From Thunnus maccoyii (lineage: Eukaryota; Chordata; Actinopteri; Scombriformes; Scombridae), in contig NC_056534.1 in assembly GCF_910596095.1 (NCBI RefSeq), forward strand, positions 8,866,990 through 8,930,989: a stretch of DNA of 64,000 bases, given 5' to 3'. The position numbers and the translations under genes were made by a program. Within the stretch, counting starts at the first letter, position 1. The number at the start of each line of letters is the position of its first letter. This document shows positions 24,615-36,049 of this stretch, piece after piece. The notes below the pieces were generated by a model. That model worked only from the letters and a program-made list of their open reading frames with translations. It did not search any database and was not told where the DNA came from.

Positions 24615-24995
24615 TTAAAGGACCAGTGTGTAAGATTTAGTGGCATCTAGTGGTGAAAATGCAGATTGCAACCAACTGAATGCCCCTCTCCTTCCAAGTG
24701 TGTAGGAGAACTTACGGTGGCAGTGAAAAACATGAAAGACCCTCTCTAGAGCCAGTGTTTGGTTTGTCTGTTCTGGGCTACTGTAGAAACACAGCGGTGC
24801 AACATGGCGGGCTCTGTGGAAGAAGATTGGCTCCCTATGTAGATAAAAAGGGCTCATTCTAAGGTAACGAAAACACAACAATGCTTATTTTCAGGTGATA
24901 ATATACTAATTAAAACATACTTATGAATATAATATTCCATTTCTCCCAAGTCTGTTCCACTAGATGCCACTAAATTGTACAATCTGGTCCTTTAA
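24615..24995. repeat. TTAA-flanked MITE family 2, copy 3
   Basis: Orthologous to 10306-10685, with both termini intact. Confidence 0.78.
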
Positions 24996-27900
24996 AGGCA
25001 CATCCGCTGTACATACATCCCTGTTATGTTAAGCTCCTTGTCAATTTTCTTCCCCAGTTAATCAAGTTCAGTTCCATTTTTCATATTATTTTTACTAATA
25101 GTCACTCACTAAACAACTACAAGGTCCATTCACCTATTATTTATAGATATTTGAGGGTTGTTACGGTTTACTATCACCCACAATTAAATACAATGATCAT
25201 TCATAGTCCACAATAATAATAATACATCAATAATAAACTATACCAAAATTATGGACTACCCTTAATTGAAGGTGCCAAAGGTGACCTTGTGTTTTTCTGT
25301 GCTCTCTACGAAGGTTTTCATCAAAGACTCGAAGTCCAACCTGTTCATAATATCATGATGGACATGCAGCAACTATTAAATAATAAGGGTGTCAGTCTTT
25401 TTTGTGTCATGGTGCTCCTTAACCACGTTAAATGTGGAGAATGACCTCTCGGAGGAGGTGACAGACGCAGGCAGGCACAGAAAAAGCTCCATAAATATTT
25501 CAATCTCTCTCAGAAGTTCCCGTGTTTGTGATTGCAGTCCCCCAATAAAATCAATTGTTTAGCTACTGTATTACTGCGAAATCTCTGTTAACTGACCCCG
25601 ACCCTTACACTTTGACCTGATGTGGAATTCATTAAATTCACACATTTTAACCATCTTTTTTTCATATATTTTCTGACAGGCACCTTGTCATATGCTGGTC
25701 AAAATTTAAAACAAATGTGCAGGTAGCCCATAATTTATGGTAAAATAGCCAACTATTTACACATTGTGTTCTACCCTTTGAAAACACGGGGTGCTACAGC
25801 ACCTTCAACACCCCCCTTCCTGTGCACATGACCCCTAATGGTTTGGGGCAAAATGTCCAGAGACTTCGTCTCCCTCCCCCATATTTTTCAGTCCAGTCTG
25901 AGTTTTTTTGATGTGTAAAATTTCATAAAAGACACAATTAGCATTCAGATAATAAATTATTGTGTATTAAGTGATTAGTGAAGAATATAACTACAACCTA
26001 CAATAATGTACTCATAGACCTGTCTTTAAATCATAGAAATGTTGACAAAATTGAAAAACTATTAGTTATTTCATTTTGTTTAAGGCCTTTAAAGCTACAA
26101 ATCATTAAAATTGACAATTGAAATGAACATGGCCTTGAAATGAAAATGATTAATATTTGTTAAGGATATTGCGTATAACAGTACTGAAACAGATAACAAG
26201 AAACTGGCTTCAAAAAACATTGTCCTCTTACAGATAAATGGAGAGACACAGTTCAACAAATATATCAGATGTAATACTTAACTTATAAAATCAGGGGGAA
26301 TTTGAAGCTATTTGAAAAAAGATGGTCCAAGTGGTCAAGTTATTATAATATGGTAAATGAACAATTAATTGAAGCTATTGGTTTGTGGTTTAGACATTTT
26401 AAGGCTGATGGTCACCTAGGGGTGCACTACATGTACCTTACTTTGAGTGAGGACTTGTAATTTTTTTTCTTTTTCTTTTTCTCCCCTTCTTCCTCATTTT
26501 GTTCTATTTTTGTCTTAACCTTTGTCTCAGCTCTTTGGTGCTGTTTGTTTCGTCTTGGATTTCCCCATTTTTTTCCTCCCCTTCTTCACCTTCCTCTTCT
26601 AAAGAGGAAGGCGGGAAATTCTGATAGAAGAATAAACTATGGATTTATGGAATACTTCAAGTAGATTCTCAAATATGAAATGGGATCAAAGACGTTTTTC
26701 TATTAATTCAGAATTACTACAACATTGTATAATCAAAGTCAGTACTGTAGAATTGTCATTATTTATTTATTTATTATTTTATTGTATAATTTATTGTATG
26801 ATGTATCACTGGGTGACACACCCACATACATTATTAATGTATATAATTTAAAAAAAATGTATTGTCATCATTACATGGGCTATATAACATAAGTAAAATG
26901 TATGAAATGCCATGAGGACAATAAAATACCTGAACTTGGCCTTGTTGAATTTGGAGGATTTGTTGAATGTTTACCATGTTCACCTTGTTGGTTTAGCATG
27001 TTAGCATGCCAACATTTGCTAATTAGTGAGACAAAGTTTAGTTTTTTTACTTTAGAGTTATAATGCTCAAGATTTTCATTATATGAAACCCTTATTTTGA
27101 AACCAGTTATCTACTGTTGAAATAGTAGATACAATGCTGATATGTTGTAGCAAACTCGTAGTAAAATTCCCATTAAAATATAGTAAGAGAGGACATGATG
27201 TTATTGTAAATATTATAATGACAGCTGTAGAAGGAAATGTATATTCTGCCATACCTGATGTCATATCATTATAATGGTCATGGTCATCATTAAACTTATT
27301 CTTTAAGACTTTTAAAACAGGGTTTCCATTCAAATGTACTGAGAGAGGACATGATCTTACTGTAAATAGCATGCCAACATTTGCTAATTAGAAAGACAAA
27401 GTTTCATTTTAACCAGATGATGAGAAGTCAGGAGATCAATGTTAGTGTAATTCATCCTCTATGGACCATGAATGTGTGTAACAAATTTCACAGAAATCCA
27501 TCCAATAGTTATCAAAATATTTAATAAAAAAACTAAACAGTCAACCTCATGGTGGTGATAGAGGAAAAGTCAGAGCATCACCAAATCATCATAATGTTTT
27601 CCCTGAGGACTTTGAATATCTGTTTGAAATTTCATGACAATCCATTGGATCAGCCCCTGAGGTTTTGCTGCTCAGATGTGGCTCCAGCTTCACCTGCTGA
27701 TGTGAGGTAGAGATGACAAAGCACCATACTGATATGTTGAAAGTAAAAGTTTGTTTAAATCCCAGTATCAACAGTTTTCTGGGCAGTGACAAACTGGTGT
27801 GAATTATAGATAATGAACAGGCCCTTTTCACAGAGGACACGTTGATGTGTCACAATAGGAAAATCATGGGTGTAAATAATATCAATGATGGCAGACCTGA

Positions 27901-28100
27901 ACTATCGTTAATGTTATTAGTAACATCTGTGCTTTTCCTACTATGACAAGTCAAAATGCAAAAGACACTGAGGACAGACAAAGGAATGATAAACACATCA
28001 TACATTCAAAACACACATAAAGAACATTTTTACTACTTTAGAGTTATAATGCTTAAGATTTTCATTATATCAAATCAATCAAATTATATCAAAAATTCCC
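24996..28100. repeat. Duplicated spacer with LINE-like and simple-repeat insertions
   Basis: Mostly collinear with 10686-12800. About 26140-26940 is extra: it includes a long C/T-rich tract (26460-26600), a TTTATTTATTTATTATTTTA run and a GGCGGGAAATTCTG segment, resembling the 3' end of a non-LTR element, though no reverse-transcriptase motif is visible. No gene. Confidence 0.45.
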
Positions 28101-29065
28101 ATTAAAACGTAGCTCTTTTTTGAAACATGATTTAATGTCTGTGTCGTTGCCTGGGAAAGTCCTGGTGGCATATCTCCTTTTAAGGAATAGGGCAGTATGT
28201 AAGTGAGTGAGACGTTAAGTGAGAGAGTGAGCGGCAGAAAAGTGATGGCGAATGCAAGCGGAACAGAGGAAAAGGTTAGCAGTAAATTGTCAATCTGGCA
28301 GTAAATGTACAGTACAGGCTACAGTGTGTCAGTTTTTTCTCATTCACTTTTCATTAAAATCGATCGAATAGTTGCTTTGCATCTCCAAATTCACAATGTA
28401 CCTAAAGTGCCGGGCGCTGTGACCTATAATCCAGCGTTTCCATTGGCTGTACTGTATCGGTAACATGGATGTATTACAAGAGCTGAATAGGGCGCTGCCG
28501 TTCTGCCTTGCAGCCAATTTTTCCCAGTGACCACTCGTGGTATTGCAGTGAAAAATCCCCTTGCGGCCCTGAAAGGATTTTTCCCCTAGACCACCATTGT
28601 AAAAGAGACGCCAAGGCCGGTCGGGTGAGAAGATTTGGCCAGTTCAGACAAATACAAATTTAAACTGGTTGATCACTCATTAAGCCTTGAGTTCTTGTAA
28701 ATCTGATAAAATAACATGTTACTAAAAACAGGCGAGGAGAGGGAGATGAGGAAGATGGAGGAGGCTGACGGGGCTGAAGGAGCAGGTCTGATGGAGGTTA
28801 GTGATCGAGAAGAAAGTGAATGTTAGTTGTTTAAGCTTTTAGTTAAAATGAATTCTGAATTTTATGTCATAGGCCTTATTAGGTCCGCGCCTAATACAAA
28901 CTATGAAGAAACAGATCTATTGTGTTGATTTTATACCTATTGCTACTCTAAAAATTCATGACAAACAGACATTTTTTGGGCCATTAAAAAAAAAAAGATT
29001 CCTCCCCCCAGATCCCCCTGTTAAAAACTCAGCCCCCCTAACCATAAATCTCTCTTGACGCCCCT
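28101..29065. repeat. Unclassified repeat block next to unit E
   Basis: Not found in units B-D. It contains a purine-rich GAGGAAGATGGAGGAGGCTG segment, a copy of the repeat at 4625-4770 (28455-28620) and a border ending in TCTTGACGCCCCTG that abuts the second tail copy of unit E. The border suggests a transposon end, and this insertion cut off the 3' end of that tail copy. Confidence 0.4.
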
Positions 29066-29784
29066 GATGGTTATATTCCATGATCCAAAGATGCCACCGG
29101 TGACCATCGGGGCGATGATCACACTTCCATTCTGAACAGACATTCCAGCAGGAGCATCAGGAGGAGCTTCAGGAGGAACAGCTGGAAGTGCAGCAGGACG
29201 TTCCTCCTAGTTGTAGTCATCACGCCACAGTTGATGGTTATATTCAATGGTCCAGAGATGCCACCGTTCACCGCTGGGGCAAAAATCACACTACCATTAT
29301 AAGCAGACATTACAGCAGGAGCAGCAGGAGGTGTCAAAGCAGAGGAGGTGGAGGGTTTAGCTGCTCTTTCCTCTACAGTTAAAAAAAACAAAACAGATAC
29401 AGTTAAACAGTGAGACATATGAAAACAAAGATGTAACTTTGGTTCATCAGTGAATTTAACAAAGTCACCATCTACTGCACCTGTGTATGCTTCCTTTAAC
29501 CTCTCTACGATGTCGTTCCTGCTTATTTTCCTCAGGTTCTTCATAGTGATGTTCACAGCCATCTCTGCACCGTAGTATCGTAACATTATATCCACAATGT
29601 CCATCCGGTATGCGTTCTCTAGACGGCTCCTAGGAATTGGTCTGAAGCTGTCCAAGCCGTTCACCATAAGATGCCACTTCAACTTTTTAAACTCACATGA
29701 ACCCAGGTCATCCAGAACCTCTAAGAGCAGCTCTGCTGGATTTAACCTTGCTGCGGTCCCAAGGAACAGCTGTTGAGCCTGCAT
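29021..29784 (-). CDS. PYD mini-gene, unit E (duplicated tail exon, frame disturbed)
   Basis: The PYD exon 29481-29784 (101 codons plus one base) starts with an extra 13-residue N-terminus (MQAQQLFLGTAAR) before the domain (ELLLEVLDDL, FKKLKWHL, IPRSRLE, AVNITMKNL). It splices in phase 1 to 29119-29372: linker, tail GSVIFAPAVNGG then LNITIN, and then, instead of a stop, reading runs out of frame into a second linker-tail copy, giving a Leu-rich C-terminus (VLLHFQLFLLKLLLMLLLE) and 185 residues in all. The alternative acceptor CTTCCAG (start 29181) would splice the PYD directly to the second copy in frame (GSVIIAPMVTGG then SWNITI), which now ends at 29021 in foreign repeat sequence (154 residues). 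Which form is used cannot be told. Confidence 0.7.
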
Positions 29785-29829
29785 TTCTGCTCACTGAAGA
29801 GGTAAAAGAGGGAAAATTATTTTTCAATT

Positions 29830-31010
29830 TTGTGCCAAATTTATTATTCTGTAAATCATGAAAAAAAAATCACATAAATTATGAAAAATGTCCCGTCTCA
29901 CAACGTTAAGAAATGCAGTGACACTTTCTCATAAATCACCTTTTGTAAAGGGGTTGTAAGTTGTAAATAACGGCTTTATTAATGTTTAATGAATCATTTA
30001 CTAATGTTTCACAGATCAGTTTAATAAGAACAACTTTGGGGTTAAGTTCTGAAAAAGGGCTGCATGATTAATAAGTTTCACACTTTTTAATGAGGCATCA
30101 AGTCTGTAGTTCTAAATGTTAGTAAATCATTTATAAAGGGTCGTGAGGTTATTACGTTCAAATAAGTCATAAAGTCCGCAGTTATAAGTGTTAGTACAGT
30201 AATTAATAAGGGTACCAGATTTCTCTCTATCACTGCTATAATAAGCAAACATTAGTACGTCATCTACAGTTATAGATGTAAATAAGTCATTAATAAAGGG
30301 TTCTTGATCCATCAACGATTAGTCAATTGATTCACTGGATGATGAAGAATAATTGGCAACTGATATTTTTTTTCAGACAAAAAAATGAGTTCAGTTCCAG
30401 TTTGTCATTTATGAGGATTTGCTGCTTTCTTGGTCTTATGAGATAGTAAATTAAACATATTTTTATTTTGGAGTGTTAGTCGGTCAAAACAAGCAATTTG
30501 ATGGCATCACCTTGGGCTGTAGGAAACTGCAGCTATTTTCTGACATTTTATAGATCAAACAAATGGTCATATTAATTGATAATGAAAACAACATTAGTTA
30601 CAGCCCTAATCAAGTCTGTAATAAACTGTAAATGAAATGAAAATGGATTCTGGTCCAGATGTGGTCAAACAGCTCATTACAGCTGACTTCATGATGAACC
30701 TGGCAACCCAAATCATATTGACCTTCTTTTTGTTTACTCATGATTCATTTTTAAAGCTTTAGTCAATTGTTTATTAATAACAATAAAGTGAATGATTACA
30801 GTTTATAAGCTATTACAGATATCCTTTGAAACACAAATGGATTCACATCTGGATCTGGATGCACGCTTGGTCCATGGTCTAAACGTCCACATTTGATTAA
30901 CATCTGTTTACATATTTGGAAATATTCTGTCAACTAACAGACTGACAAATTAACAAACCTGACCAAAATAATTTAGTTTTTCACTCCGTAAACAGTTCAA
31001 TTAACAAATA
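29830..31010. repeat. Duplicated spacer, unit E
   Basis: Non-coding DNA collinear with 7730-9240 and 15300-16530. MITE family 1 is absent at the corresponding place, so unit E branched off before that insertion or lost it. Confidence 0.6.
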
Positions 31011-31629
31011 AATACAATAACACTTTATAATACAGCCCACGTTTTACAGTGTAACTACCCATCACTTACCATGTAATTTCCCGGAACTTACGGTGTAACT
31101 TCCTTGTATGAATCTGTACATATAAAATACTTTCCAGTTCTTACTGGTACTTAAATGTAGGTACAGCGGAAGAAAACGAAACAACGAGAAACAAGGGAGT
31201 AACAATTTGGGATTTAAAGTGTAACTTCCCAACATTTACCATGTAACTTCCTCGTACGAATCATTACGTTATATGTGTATATGTGTACTAAAATCAAATG
31301 TTTTTGCCATACATCATTTTATAACTGCATTTTGATAGATTAGTTAAGAGTTATTTTGTTGTTTAAGTTTTATATATAGTTTTATATATAGTTTTTGTTA
31401 AGTTTTATATAGTACAATTTGTATAGAATATTTATATTGTATAATAGTAGTTTATATAGTTAAGAAGTTATAAATGAAACATATTCTGTTTAATCATGTT
31501 CAATAATGTTTTCTCATTGTCTGTTCAAAATGTTGGTCTGGTGTGTTGTTAATGACACGTTGCATGTTGTTAGATTGTGACATGAAAGGTAACAGAACCA
31601 AACAGCTAAATAAGGATGGGAGAACATAA

Positions 31630-31902
31630 TACAGCCCGCTCCCTGTTGTTACCATGTACTTATAGGGTAGCTAGCCTGTGCATACAGAGTAAGGACTGGG
31701 GAACAGTGTGAACTTAATAATACAGCCTGCTCCCTGTTGTTACCATGTACTTATAGGGTAGCTAGCCTGTACATACAGAGTAAGGACTGGGGAACAGTGT
31801 GAACTTAATAATACAGCCTGCTCCCTGTTGTTACCATGTACTTATAGGGTAACTAGTCTGTATTTACAGAGTAAGACTGGGAGAACAGCACATATGTTGT
31901 GG
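31630..31902. repeat. 91-bp tandem repeat, three copies
   Basis: The unit starting TACAGCCYGCTCCCTGTTG recurs at 31630, 31721 and 31812, an exact 91-bp period; copies 1 and 2 are nearly identical and copy 3 is diverged at its end. It lies inside the core of the foldback element. Confidence 0.85.
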
Positions 31903-32436
31903 TTTATGTGTAATTAAAGAATAAAATCATTTTTCATAGCTTCCTGCGTACCTTATTATTGTGTAATTAAAGATATACTATGTATATTATTACATTACTG
32001 TATTGTTATTTTTTCATCCTCGGATGACAATACAAGCCTTTCATAGCTGTGCACTGGAGAGAGGTAAGATTGCCTGTTATGAGCTGCTGCAGTGCTGGAC
32101 CAACATGGCTGCTAGGAGCCAATTTTCAAAAGTATAGACCCATTTCTCGACTTGTTCTATTGAAATTCATACAGTGAAGTAGAAGACATAAGCATAATAA
32201 ATCTCTTGAGTGTGGGTGAAGCTTGCCTGTCAAACACACATGCATATAAAAATGATTGTCATAACTGCTACGAGCAAAAACATTTGATTTTAGTACACAT
32301 ATAACGTACTGATTCATACGAGGAAGTTACATGGTAAATGTTGGGAAGTTACACTTTAAAACCCAAATTGTTACTCCCTTGTTTCGTTTTCTTCCGCTGT
32401 ACCTACATTTAAGTACCAGTAAGAACCGGAAAGTAT

Positions 32437-33377
32437 TGTAATAACTGAGTTCAAACAGAGATCAGAATTTATGTGGGATAAATGACAGAGACCTCAGAAT
32501 AACCGACAACAGACCACAAGAGTATCAGGCAAAATGACAATCTTTATTACGTTAACACCAATAAGAAAAGGGTCTTTGGAGTTTAGATAGGATAGTTATG
32601 CCACTTGAGGGGGAGTCAGGGCTGGCCACACTATAAAAATACACACCACCATCCAGACATGCAACACACATCAGGGATAAGAGCACATCACAACAAACTT
32701 CAGTAAATGCCTGAGAGCACACCACACTGCACACAGTGGAGTCACACCCCCTACTTTAAGAAAGAGGGTGGGCCCCACCCTCTTTCTTAAAGTAGGGGGT
32801 GTGACTCCACTCAACCCCCTCAACCCCACCCAGCTTCTCTCCTGTCCCCACGATAATAAAATACAAATAGAACACACAATACATACAAGTTAAAATATAT
32901 ACTAAACTTGCGTGGTCGACGAGACCCCCCGGGGTCTGAGCTTGTGGCACCGTCCAACTCCCCGGGGAACCACGGCTCCGTCGGATGGCAAAGCAGGTGA
33001 ACAGGCAGGGAACGGCAGCGTGCCGGAAGCGGCAGCGGGGTTGGGGAGCAGCGGCGGCTTGCGCTCCTAAAGCCCCAGCCCTAACTAACTAAAGGAGGCA
33101 GCAGAGCTCCCCTCCAAACACAGGAACTCACTAACCGCCTATCGTACCTGGCTTCGTCGCCGGCAGTCCTAAACAGCTGCGAACGACACCCTCCCACTCC
33201 CGGAATGAACGCAGCCACATCGCAGAGAAGCTCGCTACCCAGACCTACACACACGAATGCCCGGCTCTTCCCTTCCCCTTTTCCAGAGTCCAACAGCTGC
33301 GCAATCAGTCACACCTGACCCTCATTAGTTCATCGCTTGTCAGTCTAATCAAGGTATCTTCACCAATTCACATCACA
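32437..33377. mobile_element. Solo LTR with 4-bp target duplication (GTAT)
   Basis: A 941-bp block begins TG and ends CA, is flanked by GTAT at 32433-32436 and 33378-33381, and interrupts foldback-arm sequence whose unbroken form is seen at 4547-4562 and, inverted, at about 31112-31130. It holds an AATAAA (about 32865), a GC-rich half and a large palindrome. No internal retroviral gene remains. It is an endogenous LTR-retroelement relic of unknown class. Confidence 0.8.
32735..32811. repeat. Perfect 77-bp palindrome (38-nt arms, 1-nt centre)
   Basis: The arm 32735-32772 is the exact reverse complement of 32774-32811 around C at 32773. It could extrude as a cruciform or fold as a hairpin in RNA. 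It lies within the solo LTR. Confidence 0.9.
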
Positions 33378-33555
33378 GTATTTTATATGTACGGATTCAT
33401 ACGAGGAAGTTACACCGTAAATTCCGGAAAATTACATGGTAAGTGATGGGAAGTTACACCGTAAAACGCGGGCTGTTTTATAAAGTGTTACCATAAATAC
33501 ATATAGGATTCGCTCGGTAGATTTACTGAACAAAGGCACAAAGAATAGAATTTAC

Positions 33556-33700
33556 CGTGTCACCGACGGCAGCAGACCCAAGTTATGTAGAGAAGAAAAT
33601 AGCGGAAGTCTCGGCTTCAGCCGGTTATCAGGCAGTTATAGGAAGCAGCAAGAGCAGACGTTCGGGGGCTGGGCGTTGACGTTCAAGTGGAGAGAGAGAC
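33556..33700 (-). promoter_or_regulatory. Putative promoter and non-coding first exon of unit E (decayed)
   Basis: The homologous block keeps a donor, GACACG|GTAAATTC (exon end 33556), but the ISRE is destroyed (minus strand AACCGGCTGAAGCCGAGACT). The ETS-like element is weakened. Confidence 0.4.
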
Positions 33701-34019
33701 CACCCATGAAAAGACCGCAAAACACCCCCAAATAAATAAATAAATAAAATGTTTTAACTGTCTTCTTAGAAGTAGTGGAGGCTATATGTTGTTGTTTTTT
33801 TTACGCCAGTTATTAAAATTGTTGGATATGTTGCAGGTATAGTGGAATTTATTTTAGGCTTATATTTCACTCCTTAACAAAACAATATCAGAAATGTAAG
33901 ACTGTGATGAAAATGAAAACACATTTAATCAGTATCTTGGTATTTCTTGAATTTCCAAATAAAAGACACAGAAATCAGTAAGAGACACAGTTTAGCACAC
34001 TGCGTCTACAAACTCACTG

Positions 34020-34206
34020 ATCTACTGCACCTGTAACTCCTCTGCAGCGATGTTCTGGTTCATCCTGCTCAGGATCTCAACAGTCACATTCACAGCCATT
34101 TATTCACCGTAGCTTTCTATCATCTTACTCACAGTTATCATCAGTAGCTCTTCAGACAGCCCTTGGCCACCAGTTTACAGCCCAAAAGCAGTTGTGGAAC
34201 CAACAT
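34020..34206 (-). pseudogene. PYD pseudogene, unit F
   Basis: The minus strand begins ATGTTGGTTCCACAACTGCT (MLVPQLLL), then loses helices 2-4 through deletion and frameshift. It resumes as ESYGE, stop, MAVNVTVEILSRMNQN, where TAA replaces the conserved second Glu of GEEMAVN. The donor-like CAGGTGCAG after the domain survives. This is the outermost and most eroded copy. Confidence 0.85.
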
Positions 34207-36040
34207 CTCTGATCACTGAACTGGAGGAAGAGGAGAAATAAGTTAGGATTAGTATATCAACAGAACATTTTCTCAACTGTGATTAATAAAGTTCTGGTGG
34301 TTTATTGAGCCTTAATAACATCTATTTCGTCACTTGCTACCATAAACCTTTTTGAACCAATAGCTAGAGCTTATACAATTCATATTAAACTTTATCCCTG
34401 GACACATTACTGTGGAGTCTTTTCACAGCTAAATCATTAAATTTCCATACTTATACAGCATTTATGGGTATTAATCTGTACTAACTAGTATATTGTCATG
34501 TTCTCACTTTTCCATTATCTTCTATTTTGCCAAGATATAACTCCATAAGACCAAAGACATCACAAAATGAACTGAACCCCATACCAGCATTTAACAATAG
34601 TCATGGCTTAAGATCCTTTTTCTTGAAATTCACTAGAAATTTGGAATAAAATCCCAGATCACATTAGAAATACTCCCTCCTTTTAAGTATTTCAATACAA
34701 TACTCAGTCTCTTATTCCCCCTTTGTATTCTGAGTAACCTGTCTGTATTAATTAAAATGTTTTAATTTTTCTTGCAATATTCTGCCAATTGTTGTGTACG
34801 TTTATTGAATATTCACTCTTAAAAATAGTTTGGTTGTTCAGCCCATATGTATAAAGAATATTTTCTGACTCACTTATTGTTTCTCCTGTTTGTCTTGTTT
34901 TTTCGCTATTTTATTGTTCTTTTGTCTTGTTGAAAACAGAGACTGAGTCAAACCCATAGCTGGTAATGTTTTACATTGCTCCACTGATTTTTTACGGTGG
35001 CCCTGAGATGCAAAACACAACATTTCACAAAACACAACAGGGATAGTTTTTTCCTGCTAAAAAATGAAAAATGAAATGAAAATATTAAATGTTGCTGTCT
35101 TGTGAAAACCATGTATCTCCAAAATGTCCAAGTTAAGAAAAACAGCCCTGTTTTGCCGCTTTGTTGCAATGCATTTTTCAGATAATCCAATAGGTCTTTA
35201 AATTTATTTAGCTTAACAAATAGGAGAACTTTCTCAACCCATACAGGAAGACATAATCCAGTTTTTCTAAAAAAAAAAAAAAAAAAAAAATTCACTCACT
35301 GTACATCCACAAAAGATTTTGTAGAATTACTCCCCCATAAGTTCTTTAAAAATACAAGTATACCATTCAAACATATACATTTAAAAAAGGTTTATCTACA
35401 GGCCTATAGAAGCACAGCTTTCCCAAATCATTCAACTATTCAAAATATCAGACAGGAACACAATACAATGATGTATACTGTATCTGCTCGACATTCACCG
35501 TAAAAATCACAGCAGAATAAACCACAGCCATACAAAGCACAATCACAGATCACCAAACAGACGTCATGACATCTCTACAAAAGTGAAGCCAAAACATCTT
35601 GATCACCCCCTGGTGGCTGGCTGCAGTATAGGTCATAAATCCTGCTCCCTCCATGTTAGCAGATGAGAAATCAGGCAAACTAAAAAAATCAAAGTGCACA
35701 TCAAACACATTTTTCCCAAAGACAGTTTCTGTCATTTTAGGTAGTTCTTATCACGCTGATGTTTGTCCAAGTGTTCATTTTTCTGATAAGTCATAGAGTC
35801 CACAAATTTTCCATATGTGATATGGAAACTTTATAAACTCATATAAACACACGAGTTATCTCTCTATTTATATGTATCTTATACTGACAAATAGAGTTTA
35901 CAAGTACACAGCTGCTGGAGTACTAGCCCATAATATGATCATTGTGCTGTAGTTTTTATTAGTAACGCCAGAATTAACGTAAAGGCAGGAGTATCACTAA
36001 AAGCCATTTTCTGTAGAGGGTCCTGTCTGATCTTTACAAT
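34207..36040. other. Intergenic, no recognised feature
   Basis: AT-rich non-coding DNA with a poly(A) run at about 35271-35290. Short frames on both strands have no recognisable similarity. Confidence 0.6.
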
Positions 36041-36049
36041 TCACCCAAA

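Larger units (their letters stand above)
31013..33492. mobile_element. Foldback element with long inverted arms, interrupted by a solo LTR
   Basis: The left arm 31013-31275 begins AACACTTTATAATACAGCCC and contains alternating TGTAACTTCC blocks. The complementary right arm runs 32285-32436 and resumes at 33382-33492, ending GGGCTGTTTTATAAAGTGTT. The core matches the short copy at 3833-4620. No transposase is encoded. The element lies in the putative first intron of unit E. Confidence 0.7.

Noticed and set aside
1..34206. Full NLR (NACHT-LRR) genes expected after the PYD exons
   Set aside because: No Walker A, Walker B or LRR pattern was found on the minus strand between units.
35264..35295. 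Poly(A) tail of a processed pseudogene
   Set aside because: The sequence before it has no gene similarity and no target duplication was visible.
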